Shown piece by piece: positions 34,636-43,808 of a stretch of DNA of 64,000 nt. The notes below the pieces were generated by a model. It worked only from the letters and a program-made list of their open reading frames with translations. It had not been told where the DNA came from and ran no database searches. The DNA comes from Solirubrobacter pauli (GTDB lineage: Bacteria > Actinomycetota > Thermoleophilia > Solirubrobacterales > Solirubrobacteraceae): NCBI RefSeq assembly GCF_003633755.1, contig NZ_RBIL01000001.1, positions 295,426 to 359,425 of the forward strand, given 5' to 3'. Numbering within the stretch: the first letter of the stretch is position 1; every line of letters starts with the position of its first letter. Position numbers and translations under genes: made by a program.

Positions 34636-36144
34636 ATGACCACCGCAGCGACGCTTACTGCGCTCCGTACGGCGCACCCGATCGAGCAATTTGTTCGCGA
34701 CCAGCACCGCACGCTCGAGCGCTGGCTGACCAAGCTCTTCGGACGCAAGCTCGCGCCCGAAGAGATCAGCGACGTCCTCGGTGACACCTACCGCGCTGCG
34801 CTAGAGACCGATGAGACAGCGGCGTTCGATGCCGAGCGCATGAGAGCCTGGGCTTACCAGGTCGCTCGCTTCCGCGCGATCGGCGTCATTCGCTCGCGTA
34901 ACGGCCGCTCCACGACCGAAACCGGCCGACGGAGCTTCGTCTCGCTCGACCAGATCGACGGGCCCGATTACCGATCGCAGAACACCCGCGTGGATTTGGA
35001 GCACGCGGTCGTCGCCACCCCCGGTGGGGAGGCCGCCGCGTCCGCGTTGTCCAGCGAATCCGCCTACGCGGAGATCGCCAACGCGCTCAGCGACGACGCG
35101 CGCGCCCAGGAAGCGCGCCGGGTCACCGAAGCGATGCTGCGGCTCCCCGAAGACCAGCGCGAGGCATTGCAGTACGTGCACATCGACGGCCTGACCGTCC
35201 GTGCGGCCGCCGAGCTGCTGGGCACCAGCAAGTCGAGCTTCGATCGCCTGTACCGGCGCGCGCTCTCTCGCCTGCAGGCGCTGTGCGCGGCCGAGCAGGA
35301 CGCCGACTGCGCCCAGGCGCGCGCGCTCATGCAGTCCAAGACCGCCCTGGCCGCCGAGCTCATCGGCTGGCGCGACGCGCACATCGAAGGCTGCTTCTCC
35401 TGCCAGGTCGCCGCCGGGCGCCGCGTGAAGCTGCTCATCCCGGCCCTGCCGGTCATCGTTTACCGCCCGGGCTGGCTTGCCCGCGCTACCGATCGCCTCA
35501 CGCAGCTGCTCTCGCGCGGCGACACGCTGCCCACCGAGGCCGTCGCCGCCGGGATCGGCACCGCGGGCGCGGGCGGCACCGTCGCCGGAAGCACGCTGCT
35601 CGGCGGCATCGCCACCAAGGCCGCCGCCTGCGCCGTCGCCGCCACGTGCGCCGCGGGCGCAGCCGTTACCGTCCCCGCCGTCGTTCACCACGAGCGCAAG
35701 GCTCCGGTCAGGACCGCCAAGGCGACCGCCACGCCCAGCCCGCGCGCAACCTCCACCCCCAAGGCGATCGCGCCGGCCATCACGCCCGCAGCGACGAGCG
35801 CAGCTTCGACCTCGCTGACCACCGACGAGGCCGCGCGCCGTTCGGCGAACGCCGAAGCAGCCGCCGCTGCCGAGCGCGCCCGCAAGCGCCGCGCCGCCAA
35901 GGCCGCCAAGGCCGCCAAGGCGAAGGCCGCCAAGGCTCGCGCCGCGAAGGCCAAGGCCAAGAACGACGCGGGAGCCGAGTTCTCGCCCGAGTCCTTCCGG
36001 CCCGCCGCTACGCCCGCGCCGAGCGCGCCGCGCGCCACGGCCGCCAGCGGCACCACCACAGCACGCACGCCGTCGACATCGACGACCGCGCCCAAGTCTT
36101 CCTCCCAATCGACCTCGAGCTTCTCTGAGGAGTTCAGGCCATGA
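34636..36144 (+). CDS. ECF-like sigma factor fused to a zinc anti-sigma-like motif, membrane anchor and outer tail
   Basis: 502 residues. Region 2-like helices lie at ~15-95 (IEQFVRDQHRTLERWL ... MRAWAYQVARFRAIGVIRSR) and region 4 at ~160-217 (LRLPEDQREALQYVHIDGLT, then VRAAAELLGTSKSSFDRLYR). HIEGCFSC (249-256) is the H-x3-C-x2-C motif of ZAS anti-sigma domains. A hydrophobic segment at ~321-350 is followed by a 150-residue Ala/Lys/Pro/Thr-rich tail ending FSEEFRP. Sigma and anti-sigma modules in one tethered chain imply release by proteolysis or a conformational switch. It overlaps the next secreted protein gene by 4 nt. Confidence 0.82.
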   Translation: MTTAATLTALRTAHPIEQFVRDQHRTLERWLTKLFGRKLAPEEISDVLGDTYRAALETDETAAFDAERMRAWAYQVARFRAIGVIRSRNGRSTTETGRRSFVSLDQIDGPDYRSQNTRVDLEHAVVATPGGEAAASALSSESAYAEIANALSDDARAQEARRVTEAMLRLPEDQREALQYVHIDGLTVRAAAELLGTSKSSFDRLYRRALSRLQALCAAEQDADCAQARALMQSKTALAAELIGWRDAHIEGCFSCQVAAGRRVKLLIPALPVIVYRPGWLARATDRLTQLLSRGDTLPTEAVAAGIGTAGAGGTVAGSTLLGGIATKAAACAVAATCAAGAAVTVPAVVHHERKAPVRTAKATATPSPRATSTPKAIAPAITPAATSAASTSLTTDEAARRSANAEAAAAAERARKRRAAKAAKAAKAKAAKARAAKAKAKNDAGAEFSPESFRPAATPAPSAPRATAASGTTTARTPSTSTTAPKSSSQSTSSFSEEFRP

Positions 36145-38348
36145 GCGGGACCTCGCCCCACCACAACGCCAATCCCCGGCCGACGAACGGCCTGATCTTC
36201 ACCAAGGAGTTCTCCTTGTTTCGACTCATCGGCCGCTCAGGCGCGGCCGCCTCGCGTGTGACGTGGGGCACCCAGCCCAGGAAGGGCCGTCTTCTCTCCT
36301 CCCTGGTCGCTCTCACGGCCGCGTTCGCTGTCGCGGCCCCGGCCGCGAACGCCGGCATCTACACGGTGCGTGGCACCACCGGGTGGACTGCCGACGCTGA
36401 CAGCAACGGGACCGGGTTCGTCTCGACCTGGGGCGACTCCACCACGATCGTCGGCCAGTTCTCGTTGCCGCGCACCGGCTTCGGCCAGGGCGAGATGGTC
36501 TCGATGGGCTACTACACGACCGCCATGAACCTCGTCGGTGCGTCCTTCGTAAGTACGCAGTCCGGCATGACCGGAGGTCCGTGGGTTTCGTTCGCGCGTG
36601 CCGACGGCGTCGGCATCGGCGCAGAGGTTCCGACCTACAACCACGGCCCGCAGCCCTACGGCTACTCGTTCGGTCCGTCGTACGCGTTGTCCGTGGAACT
36701 CGGGTGCGGAGGCCCGGGCGACTGCTTCGGCTCGAATGCCGAGCTGCGCGTCTCGGACCTGCAGCTGGCGTTCCAGGACAACTCGAACCCGAACGTGACC
36801 AACGCCACCGGGCCGCTCGTGAGCACCACGACGCTCCAGGGCTCCGTGGACATCAACGTCAGCGCGACCGACGCGTCCTCGGGCGTCTACCGCGGCTGGA
36901 TCGAGGTTGACGGCGTCAACCGCGGGTACTTCCCGATGGACCCGTCCAACGCCAGCTGCACCGCGATCGCCGCGGGCTACGTGTTCGCCAAGGAGCTTCC
37001 GTGCAGCGCCTCGGCGATTCGGACGCTCTCGCTCAACACCACCGCGCTCAGCGACGGCGCGCACACCGTCGAAGTCTTCGTCGAAGACGCCTCAGGCAAC
37101 AAGAAGCGCGCGTTCGGCCCGGTCTCCCGCACGATCGACAACGTCCCACCGCCGATCAACACCAGCGATCCACTGATCACCGGCCTGCTTCGTCACGGGC
37201 AGACGCTCGCCACCGACACCGGCACCTGGACCGGCACAGGCATCACCTTCGCGCGCCAGTGGCAGCGCTACGACACCGGTTCGGGGACCTGGCTCAACAT
37301 CGCTGGCGCGACCGGCCCCACGTACGCCGTCCAGACTGACGACTACGGCAAGAAACTCCGCACGCGCGTGCGCGCCACCAACGTTGAAGGCACCACGGAC
37401 GCCTACTCGGAGCCGGTCGGCCCGATCGCGTCGCCGACCGACCCCAAGGGCGACTTCGACGGCGACGGCATCGTCAACGAGGACGATCCCGACGACGACA
37501 ACGACGGCGTCCCCGATGACGGCGACGCCAACCCGCACGACCCGTCCGTCGGCCTCCCGCCCGGTCAGGGGGGCCCTGGCGTTCCCGCGCCCGACGACGG
37601 CTTCAACGGCGGCGGCGGTGGCACCGGCAATAACAACGGGGGCGGCGGTTCCGGCGGCGGCGCGGGCAGCGGCACCGGCATCCGCATCGAGACTCAGAAC
37701 GGCGAGGGCCCCGTCGCCACCGCGGCGCTCGCGGCCAGCTTCGAGGGCACCAAGAGCAAGACCATCAAGGTCAAGTGGGGCGCCAAGCGCAAGATCACCG
37801 GCACCCTGCTCGGCCGCGACCGCCAGCCGATCAAGGGCGCCAAGCTCGACGTTCACGAGACGCCGCAGCTGATGGGCGCCACCGCGATCGCTCGCGGCCA
37901 GGTCGTCACCGACGCCAAGGGCCGCTTCAGCTACCAGCTGCCCGCCGGCGTCTCGCGGACCATCCGCATCGCCTACAAGAGCATCCTGGAAGCCAGCACC
38001 TACGCGCAGAGCACCGACGTCACGGTGCAAGTCACACCCAAGGTCACCATGAAGGCCAACCGCAAGGCGCTGCGCAACAAGCAGGCCGTCACGTTCAAGG
38101 GCAAGATTGCCGGGGCCCCCGCCGGCGTTCGCAAGATCGTTGAGTTCCAGGCCCTCGACGGCAAGAAGTGGCGCACGTTCGCCAGCACCCGCGTGGCCAA
38201 GAAGGGCGGCACCTTCAAGTACCGCTACCGCTTCACCCGCACCACCCGCACGACCAAGTACCAGTTCCGCGCGATCATTCGCGCGGAGAAGGGCTGGCCG
38301 TTCGCGACCGGACAGACCAAGCCCATCAACGTCAAGGTCCGCCCGTAG
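36141..38348 (+). CDS. secreted protein with Ig-like, Ca-binding and basic beta domains
   Basis: 735 residues; a long pre-region precedes the signal peptide (LLSSLVALTAAFAVAAPAAN, then AG). N-terminal beta-sandwich (~65-220), two Ig-like domains, a thrombospondin-3/dockerin-like Asp-rich stretch (DFDGDGIVNEDDPDDDNDGV), a Gly-rich linker and two basic beta domains at the C-terminus. Probably an adhesin or surface structure. ATG overlaps the sigma factor stop (ATGA), so it is in the same run. Confidence 0.8.
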   Translation: MSGTSPHHNANPRPTNGLIFTKEFSLFRLIGRSGAAASRVTWGTQPRKGRLLSSLVALTAAFAVAAPAANAGIYTVRGTTGWTADADSNGTGFVSTWGDSTTIVGQFSLPRTGFGQGEMVSMGYYTTAMNLVGASFVSTQSGMTGGPWVSFARADGVGIGAEVPTYNHGPQPYGYSFGPSYALSVELGCGGPGDCFGSNAELRVSDLQLAFQDNSNPNVTNATGPLVSTTTLQGSVDINVSATDASSGVYRGWIEVDGVNRGYFPMDPSNASCTAIAAGYVFAKELPCSASAIRTLSLNTTALSDGAHTVEVFVEDASGNKKRAFGPVSRTIDNVPPPINTSDPLITGLLRHGQTLATDTGTWTGTGITFARQWQRYDTGSGTWLNIAGATGPTYAVQTDDYGKKLRTRVRATNVEGTTDAYSEPVGPIASPTDPKGDFDGDGIVNEDDPDDDNDGVPDDGDANPHDPSVGLPPGQGGPGVPAPDDGFNGGGGGTGNNNGGGGSGGGAGSGTGIRIETQNGEGPVATAALAASFEGTKSKTIKVKWGAKRKITGTLLGRDRQPIKGAKLDVHETPQLMGATAIARGQVVTDAKGRFSYQLPAGVSRTIRIAYKSILEASTYAQSTDVTVQVTPKVTMKANRKALRNKQAVTFKGKIAGAPAGVRKIVEFQALDGKKWRTFASTRVAKKGGTFKYRYRFTRTTRTTKYQFRAIIRAEKGWPFATGQTKPINVKVRP

Positions 38349-38374
38349 CGGACCGAGAAACGAGCTAGACGACC

Positions 38375-39718
38375 ATGCCCTCTCGCGCCATCCGGCGCGG
38401 CGTGACCGGCGCCCTGGCGGCCTTTGTGGCCGCCGGGGCGCTGGCCGGTCCCGCCAGCGCCCAGGTTCTCCCCGACAACTTCCCCAGCCCGCAGGCCAAG
38501 CTCGCCAACGCCGAGTTTCTCGCGCAGGCACCCGCGCCCGCCACGGGCGCCGGCACCGTCTGCGTCATCGACACCGGCGTCTCCCAGCTCGCTGACCTCG
38601 ACACCCAGGTCATCGAGCGCATCAGCGCCGTCGGCGGCAACGGCGAAGACATCTACCACCAGGCTGACAACCCCTACAGCGGGCACGGCACCTTCGTCGC
38701 CTCCACGATCGCCAGCCGCGTCGACGGAGTCGGCTCTGCAGGTATCTGGCCCGCCGCCAAGATCATCAGCGTCCGGGTTGCTCGCGCCGCCGGCAGCAAC
38801 GCCACGTCAGCCGACTACCGCACTGCGATCAGCGAGTGCGCGAGAGTCGACAGAGGCGTGGACGTGATCAACCTCTCGTTGGGGGCCTCCTACATCGACG
38901 CCGACGATCTCGCGCGCCTCGAGAACAAGATCATCAACGCTCGCCGCGACAAGAACATCAACGTCGTGGCCTCCACCGGCAACGACGGAAACAACATCCA
39001 GGTCAACTATCCGGCTCGATTCGCCGACGCCTTCGCCATCGGCGCAACCGACCCGAACGGCGCGTTCTGCTCGTTCTCGAACCGTGGCACCGGCCTCGAC
39101 CTCTCCGCTCTCGGCTGCAACACCTACGCCACCGGTTTCGATGGCGGTGTCGGTGCGTTCCATGGCACCTCGTTCGCGGCTCCCACGGCTGCCGCGGTGC
39201 TTGTCGCTCTGCGTTCCTACATGCCCGGGCTGACCGCTAATGCGGCCGAGGAGCTGCTGCTCAGGACCGCGCGCCAGACGGCTGCCGGTCCTGTCCTGGA
39301 TGCGGCTGCTGCGTTCCGGGCGGCTGGCCTCGGTGCGTTGGTCGACGCGTACGTCGCGCCGCAGCTGCCGAACGGCGGCGGCGATGCCGCCGGCGGCGGG
39401 AACACCCCTCCTGGTGGCCCCGAGGTCGTGACCAAGGTCGACGTCACGCACGTGCCCGACGTCGTCGAGACCAAGCTCTCCAAGCCGAAGGCTCGGAAGG
39501 CGTCGCTCAAGCGCGGCACACTGACGGTGCAGGTCGCCAAACCGCCCAAGGGCGCGGTGGCGGTCTTCCGGGTCGGTGGACGGTCCTACGAGCGCAAGAA
39601 CGGGAAGCTGACGCTGAAGAAGGTGCGCTCTTGGCGGACCGTCACTGTGTTTATCGAAGATCAGTGGGGCGTTCGGTCTGACTCGCTCAAGGTTCGACGC
39701 CCTACCGGGCGTCGTTGA
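38375..39718 (+). CDS. secreted subtilisin-like serine protease (S8)
   Basis: 447 residues. Signal peptide ends ...GPASA. Catalytic triad D66 (VIDTG), H104 (SGHGTFVAS) and Ser ~266 (HGTSFAAPTAA) are present, with the oxyanion-type Asn in VASTGNDGNN. No long propeptide. A Gly/Pro linker and a basic beta domain of ~95 residues follow. It lies 26 nt after the previous gene and two genes from the membrane-tethered sigma factor, so it is a candidate site-1 protease for it (inference). Confidence 0.88.
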   Translation: MPSRAIRRGVTGALAAFVAAGALAGPASAQVLPDNFPSPQAKLANAEFLAQAPAPATGAGTVCVIDTGVSQLADLDTQVIERISAVGGNGEDIYHQADNPYSGHGTFVASTIASRVDGVGSAGIWPAAKIISVRVARAAGSNATSADYRTAISECARVDRGVDVINLSLGASYIDADDLARLENKIINARRDKNINVVASTGNDGNNIQVNYPARFADAFAIGATDPNGAFCSFSNRGTGLDLSALGCNTYATGFDGGVGAFHGTSFAAPTAAAVLVALRSYMPGLTANAAEELLLRTARQTAAGPVLDAAAAFRAAGLGALVDAYVAPQLPNGGGDAAGGGNTPPGGPEVVTKVDVTHVPDVVETKLSKPKARKASLKRGTLTVQVAKPPKGAVAVFRVGGRSYERKNGKLTLKKVRSWRTVTVFIEDQWGVRSDSLKVRRPTGRR

Positions 39719-39758
39719 GGTCGCTCAGACAGGACCAACCGCCCCTCTGGAGCATCCG

Positions 39759-41378
39759 ATGAAGCTGCTGCGCATTTCAATCTCAACTCTGGCCGCCGCA
39801 ATCGCGGCGGCCATCGCCGTTCCCGCCGCCCAAGCGGGCACGTACGACGTTCTCGCCTGCGACGCCGCCCCCGGCGCCGCAAATAACTCGTGGACGTTCG
39901 AGACCAACAGCAGCACTTACGTGGCCAGCTCGGCAGCTTGTCCTTCCACTTCGAACCGCTCGGGCCTTCTGGTCACCGACAAGCTCGGCACCGGCGGCCC
40001 GTCGGCTTCCGCAGCCGTCTTCGGTCAGTGGATCGTTCGCGCTCCCGGCGGTACGACGATCTCCCGGATCCGCGTCCGACGCTACCTGAACATGGACGGC
40101 GGCACCGGCTGGCGCCTCTACGGGCGTCAGGCCGATGGAACGACCATCACGGGCGAGACGTGCACCGTTCAGGCAGGCCAGGACGATTGCACCGTCGGCG
40201 GCTTCGGTTCTGCGGTACTCGACCGGGCACTGAACACCACATCGGTCGCCTACGGCTTCGATTGCCCTACGACCGGCTCAGGTTGCAACACCGGAGCCAT
40301 GATCCACGCGGCGAGCGCAGCCATCTACTCGGCGAACGTGACGATCAATGATCCGACGTCGCCGGCGATCGGCGCGCCGACCGGTGATCTTGTGCGCGCT
40401 TCGGGCTTTCACAAGGGCACCGAGTCGGTCACGTTCAACGGCACCGACGCGCTTGGCATCAGCGCGCGTCGGCTCTACGTGGACGGCTCGCTGGTCGCGT
40501 CGGACGCGCCGACGTGCAACTTCACGCAGCTGGTCCCGTGCTCGAACCCGGGCACGCCGGTCTCGCTCTCGGCTGACCTGAACGCGCTCGCCGACGGCTC
40601 GCACACCGTGCAGGTCGCGGTCGTGGATGCGGCCAGCAACGAGACGCGGTCAGCGGCGACGTCGATCGTCGTCGACCACACCGCGCCGGACGTCCCGCAG
40701 ACCCTGCAGGCCGCCGCGCGCGCGACCACGGACGCGGCGTTTACCGCGTCCTGGACTGTCCCGGCCGGCCAGGTCGCGCCAATCAGCGCCGCCCATTGGC
40801 GGCTGTGCCCGGACGCGGGCCCGTGCCAGACCGGCACGACGCCTGGCTCCACGGTCAGCGGCACGCTGCCCGCCTACGGGCAGTACACGCTGTTCGTCTC
40901 GCTCGAGGACGCCGCTGGCAACCGGGGCGCGGAGACGACGCTGCCGCTCGCGTACAGCGCGCCCGCTCCGCCGACGCCGACGGCTACGCCGACCCCGCCG
41001 GTCGCTACGCCGACTCCGACGCCGCCTGTGGCGACGCCGACGCCGGTCCCGAGCGCGACCCCCACGCCGCGGGCTAACCCGCGCCTGAAGGTCACGACGG
41101 CCACGCTCAAGCGCTCCACGCGCACCGTCTCGGCCGCCGGCACCACCGCGGCGCCCGTCACGGGCACGGTGCGCATCAAGCTCACCTACCGCGTCGGCCG
41201 CAAGGCCCGCACCAAGACGCTCTCCGCGTCGCTCAAGCGCGGCCGCTACACGGCCCGCACGCGCCTGTCTTCGACCGACGCCCGCCGGGCCACGAAGCTC
41301 TCGGTGGCCGTGAAGTACACGGGCAACTCGAACTACAGTGGCGCGTCCACGCGCCGCACCGTGAAGGTCCGGCGCTAA
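39759..41378 (+). CDS. secreted Ig-like domain protein
   Basis: 539 residues. Signal peptide ends ...PAAQAG. A ~190-residue N-terminal beta-rich domain with four or more cysteines (LACDAAPG; TCTVQAGQDDC; DCPTTGSGC) resembles the N-terminal domain of neighbouring secreted proteins. Ig-like/Fn3-like domains, a (TPTP)n linker and a basic beta tail follow. Probably structural or adhesive. It closes the sigma factor gene run before a strong terminator. Confidence 0.75.
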   Translation: MKLLRISISTLAAAIAAAIAVPAAQAGTYDVLACDAAPGAANNSWTFETNSSTYVASSAACPSTSNRSGLLVTDKLGTGGPSASAAVFGQWIVRAPGGTTISRIRVRRYLNMDGGTGWRLYGRQADGTTITGETCTVQAGQDDCTVGGFGSAVLDRALNTTSVAYGFDCPTTGSGCNTGAMIHAASAAIYSANVTINDPTSPAIGAPTGDLVRASGFHKGTESVTFNGTDALGISARRLYVDGSLVASDAPTCNFTQLVPCSNPGTPVSLSADLNALADGSHTVQVAVVDAASNETRSAATSIVVDHTAPDVPQTLQAAARATTDAAFTASWTVPAGQVAPISAAHWRLCPDAGPCQTGTTPGSTVSGTLPAYGQYTLFVSLEDAAGNRGAETTLPLAYSAPAPPTPTATPTPPVATPTPTPPVATPTPVPSATPTPRANPRLKVTTATLKRSTRTVSAAGTTAAPVTGTVRIKLTYRVGRKARTKTLSASLKRGRYTARTRLSSTDARRATKLSVAVKYTGNSNYSGASTRRTVKVRR

Positions 41379-41421
41379 CGCGCCCCAGACCTCCCACGTT
41401 GCCCCAACCAGCTGACGAGCG

Positions 41422-41448
41422 ACGCGCGCCCTTGACCGGGGCGCGCGT
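41422..41448 (+). terminator. strong GC hairpin
   Basis: ACGCGCGCCC (41422-41431) and GGGCGCGCGT (41439-41448), perfect 10-bp stem, 7-nt loop, 43 nt after the stop of the secreted protein gene. Confidence 0.7.
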
Positions 41449-41483
41449 TCGCGTTCGCGCCGCCTGACCGGCGAGGCTCAACC

Positions 41484-42140
41484 ATGCCGCCACGCCTGAC
41501 CTCACGCGATCAGAGCATCACCGCATGGGTCGCGCGCTGGCAGCCCGTCACCGGCTACCAGGTCGCTCGCGCGTTCGCGATCCACCACGTGATCGCCTAC
41601 CGGCGCCTGGCGACGTTGCGCAAGCTCGGCTACATGACCTCCCAGCGGCCGGTGCAGGAGCTGCCAGGCATCTACAGCGTCACCAACCACGGGTTCGGGC
41701 TCATCGGCGTGCGCGCCCGCAGCGTGCGCGTGAACCCGTTCAACCTCTGGGGCGATCTCGCCATCGTCGACCAGGTCGTCGCCGACCAGCTCGACGGCGG
41801 CACCGTCCTGTCCGCAACCGAGGTCCAGACGCAACCGGGCATCGCCGCGCAGATGCCCACGATCGAGGCCTACGACGAGCCGATCTGGCCCGCCGCCTTC
41901 ACCGTCGGTCCGCCCGCCGTGGCCACCTACACCGCGATCGGCCCGGGCGGCTTGCTCACGCTCAGCCCCAAGGGTCGAACCGGCCTGCTGGCCGCCTCCC
42001 GCATTCCCGAGCAGACGCGCGTGCGCCTGCTCACCGACGAGCAGGTCCGGCCCGCGCTCGAGTTCGCGTTCGCCCAGCGCCCAGAAGTCGAGATCGTCAC
42101 CGTCGATCCGCACTTCATCGGCGGGTCGCACACCCAGTAG
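41484..42140 (+). CDS. replication-relaxation-like winged-helix protein, second copy
   Basis: 218 residues. Winged helix at ~8-55 (ITAWVARWQPVTGYQVARAF, then YRRLATLRKLGYMTSQRPVQ) and a second domain (FNLWGDLAIVDQVVADQLDG; MPTIEAYDEPIWPAAFTVG; LEFAFAQRPEVEIVTVD). The arrangement matches the protein at 9308 although sequences are distant. It lacks the VELEF core of that protein. Probably a DNA-binding regulator or transfer accessory. Confidence 0.65.
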   Translation: MPPRLTSRDQSITAWVARWQPVTGYQVARAFAIHHVIAYRRLATLRKLGYMTSQRPVQELPGIYSVTNHGFGLIGVRARSVRVNPFNLWGDLAIVDQVVADQLDGGTVLSATEVQTQPGIAAQMPTIEAYDEPIWPAAFTVGPPAVATYTAIGPGGLLTLSPKGRTGLLAASRIPEQTRVRLLTDEQVRPALEFAFAQRPEVEIVTVDPHFIGGSHTQ

Positions 42141-42160
42141 CGACTGCCCGGAAGGCCGGT

Positions 42161-42199
42161 CGAAAAAAAGCTGGGACAGCCGCGCGGGCTGCCTCCTAG
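42161..42199 (+). promoter_or_regulatory. element-specific promoter, copy 4 (T4SS operon 1)
   Basis: CGAAAAAAAGC, then GGGACA at 42173-42178, 13 nt, and CCTCCTAG at 42192-42199. The ATG at 42206 is 33 nt from the first G. Confidence 0.78.
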
Positions 42200-42205
42200 C
42201 CCTAC

Positions 42206-43438
42206 ATGACACCGCCTACCGCGCTCGACGGCCTCTCGGCCGCCATGATCCCGGGCACGGGCATTCAGGCGCGGCCCACGCCGCCGCCAGCGCCGCCCCG
42301 AATCGATCCCGCGACCCCGTCGCAGGCCAAGCCCGCCGCGGCCAAGAAGGCGCCCGCCGCCAAGAAGCCGGCCGCCAAGAAGAAGCTCGCAGCGGCCAAG
42401 AAGCCCGCCGCCAAGAGGAAGCCCGCAGCGGCCAAGAAGCCCGCCGCCGCGAAGGCAGCCAGGTTGGAGGTCTCCCCGGACGCGGAGACGGCGACCGCCA
42501 CCACCGTCGATGTCCTCGAGCCCCAGCCCGAACAGGACGCGGCCACGGTCGCGCCCGTGATCCTCCTCGACGAGCTTGACGACGCGCACGGCCAGGAGGA
42601 CTACGACGCGGCCATCCTCAACGAGGAGCCGCCCGACGTCACCGACAGCGTCCCGGACTACGACGAGGACGAGGCCGACGAGGAAGCCGACGAGGAGGAG
42701 GCTGAGCCTGAAGCGGTCGCGATCGAAGCCGACGTGGATGAGCCGACCGGCGCGGTTGCGCCGGTGGTCACGGCGCCCGCTGCCGAGAGGCTGTTCATTC
42801 CCGACGCGGCGGCCGACGTGCCCCAGCGCAGGGCGTTCACGCCTCCCATCCCTGGTCGCACCCCGACGGCCGTGGAGTCGTCGCCCTGGGCGCTGCTCGA
42901 GGACGATGCGCCCGCCGCCCCGGCAGCGCCAGAGGCGGCCGAGGCTCCTGAGCCGCCCAAGCGGACCAAGCGCTCGATCGCGCTGCCACGGTCGCCGCAC
43001 ATCACGCGCGGGCGCGTGCTCGCGTTCGGCGTGCTCGCGCTGATCGGCGTCGGCCTGCTCGGCGGCACCCCGTCTAAGCCGCCCACGTCGGTCGCCTCCA
43101 CGCCCGCCCCGGCCACGCCCGCCACGGCGGCCTCGCCGTCGCCGACGGCCACCGCGACTCCGACCGCTACCGCCACGGCAACGCCGACCGCCACCGCGAC
43201 GCCGGCGCGTCGCTCGTCTGCCAAGAAGGCCACATCGACCAAGCGCAAGCGGCGCTCGAGCGCGCGGGAGCGTCCTCGTGCCCGCGTGCAGACGCGGACG
43301 GTCTACGTGCCCGTCCCCGCCCCCACTTCCGCCGCTCCTGCGGCCCCTCGCACCACGACCCCGACACCGGCCGCGCCGCGCTCGGCTCCCGCACCTTCAG
43401 CGAGCCGCAGCGGCTTCTCCTCCGAGTTCCGCCCCTGA
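42206..43438 (+). CDS. membrane protein with H1-like Lys/Ala tail, acidic middle and outer FSSEFRP end
   Basis: 410 residues. Residues ~35-86 are PAAKK-type repeats like histone H1 tails. An acidic domain follows (DYDEDEADEEADEEEAEPE), then one TM helix at ~270-287 (VLAFGVLALIGVGLLGG), then a Thr/Pro-rich outer part. The last residues FSSEFRP match FSEEFRP at the end of the sigma factor. First gene of T4SS operon 1, leaderless start. The Lys-rich tail could touch DNA near the channel; no relative is recognised. Confidence 0.7.
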   Translation: MTPPTALDGLSAAMIPGTGIQARPTPPPAPPRIDPATPSQAKPAAAKKAPAAKKPAAKKKLAAAKKPAAKRKPAAAKKPAAAKAARLEVSPDAETATATTVDVLEPQPEQDAATVAPVILLDELDDAHGQEDYDAAILNEEPPDVTDSVPDYDEDEADEEADEEEAEPEAVAIEADVDEPTGAVAPVVTAPAAERLFIPDAAADVPQRRAFTPPIPGRTPTAVESSPWALLEDDAPAAPAAPEAAEAPEPPKRTKRSIALPRSPHITRGRVLAFGVLALIGVGLLGGTPSKPPTSVASTPAPATPATAASPSPTATATPTATATATPTATATPARRSSAKKATSTKRKRRSSARERPRARVQTRTVYVPVPAPTSAAPAAPRTTTPTPAAPRSAPAPSASRSGFSSEFRP

Positions 43439-43469
43439 TCCCACCCACCAGATGGAAGGACCTACGTTC

Positions 43470-43808
43470 ATGAGCTTCACGCTCTCTCGCCAGCAGATCG
43501 CCCTCGCGGCGCTGCTGACGTTCGCCGCGGTGTTCGCCGCGATGCTGCTCGACCCCACCTACTCGCACGCCGCCCTGCAGAAGATGGCGGGCTACCAGCA
43601 GGGCAACACCACCACGTTCGGTGACGTCATCGAGTACATCACCAACCTGCGCAACGGCTTGATCCCGATCGCCATCCCCGTCGCCGGGATCGGGTTCTTC
43701 GCCGGGGCCACCATGTTCCTCGTCGGCAACCAGATGGCCACCAAGGTCATCTTCGGCGTGCTCGGCGGCGTCGGACTCGCGCTTAGCGCCCCTGGCATCG
43801 TCTCGTGA
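43470..43808 (+). CDS. VirB2/TrbC-like pilin
   Basis: 112 residues from ATG 43470 (GGAAGGA upstream; in-frame ATG 43452 also possible). Hydrophobic signal segment (IALAALLTFAAVFAAMLL) and cleavage near SHAA, then two closely spaced TM helices (LIPIAIPVAGIGFFAGATMF; VIFGVLGGVGLALSAPGIV). This is the usual layout of type IV secretion pilins. It overlaps the VirB6-like gene (GTGA). Confidence 0.75.
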   Translation: MSFTLSRQQIALAALLTFAAVFAAMLLDPTYSHAALQKMAGYQQGNTTTFGDVIEYITNLRNGLIPIAIPVAGIGFFAGATMFLVGNQMATKVIFGVLGGVGLALSAPGIVS

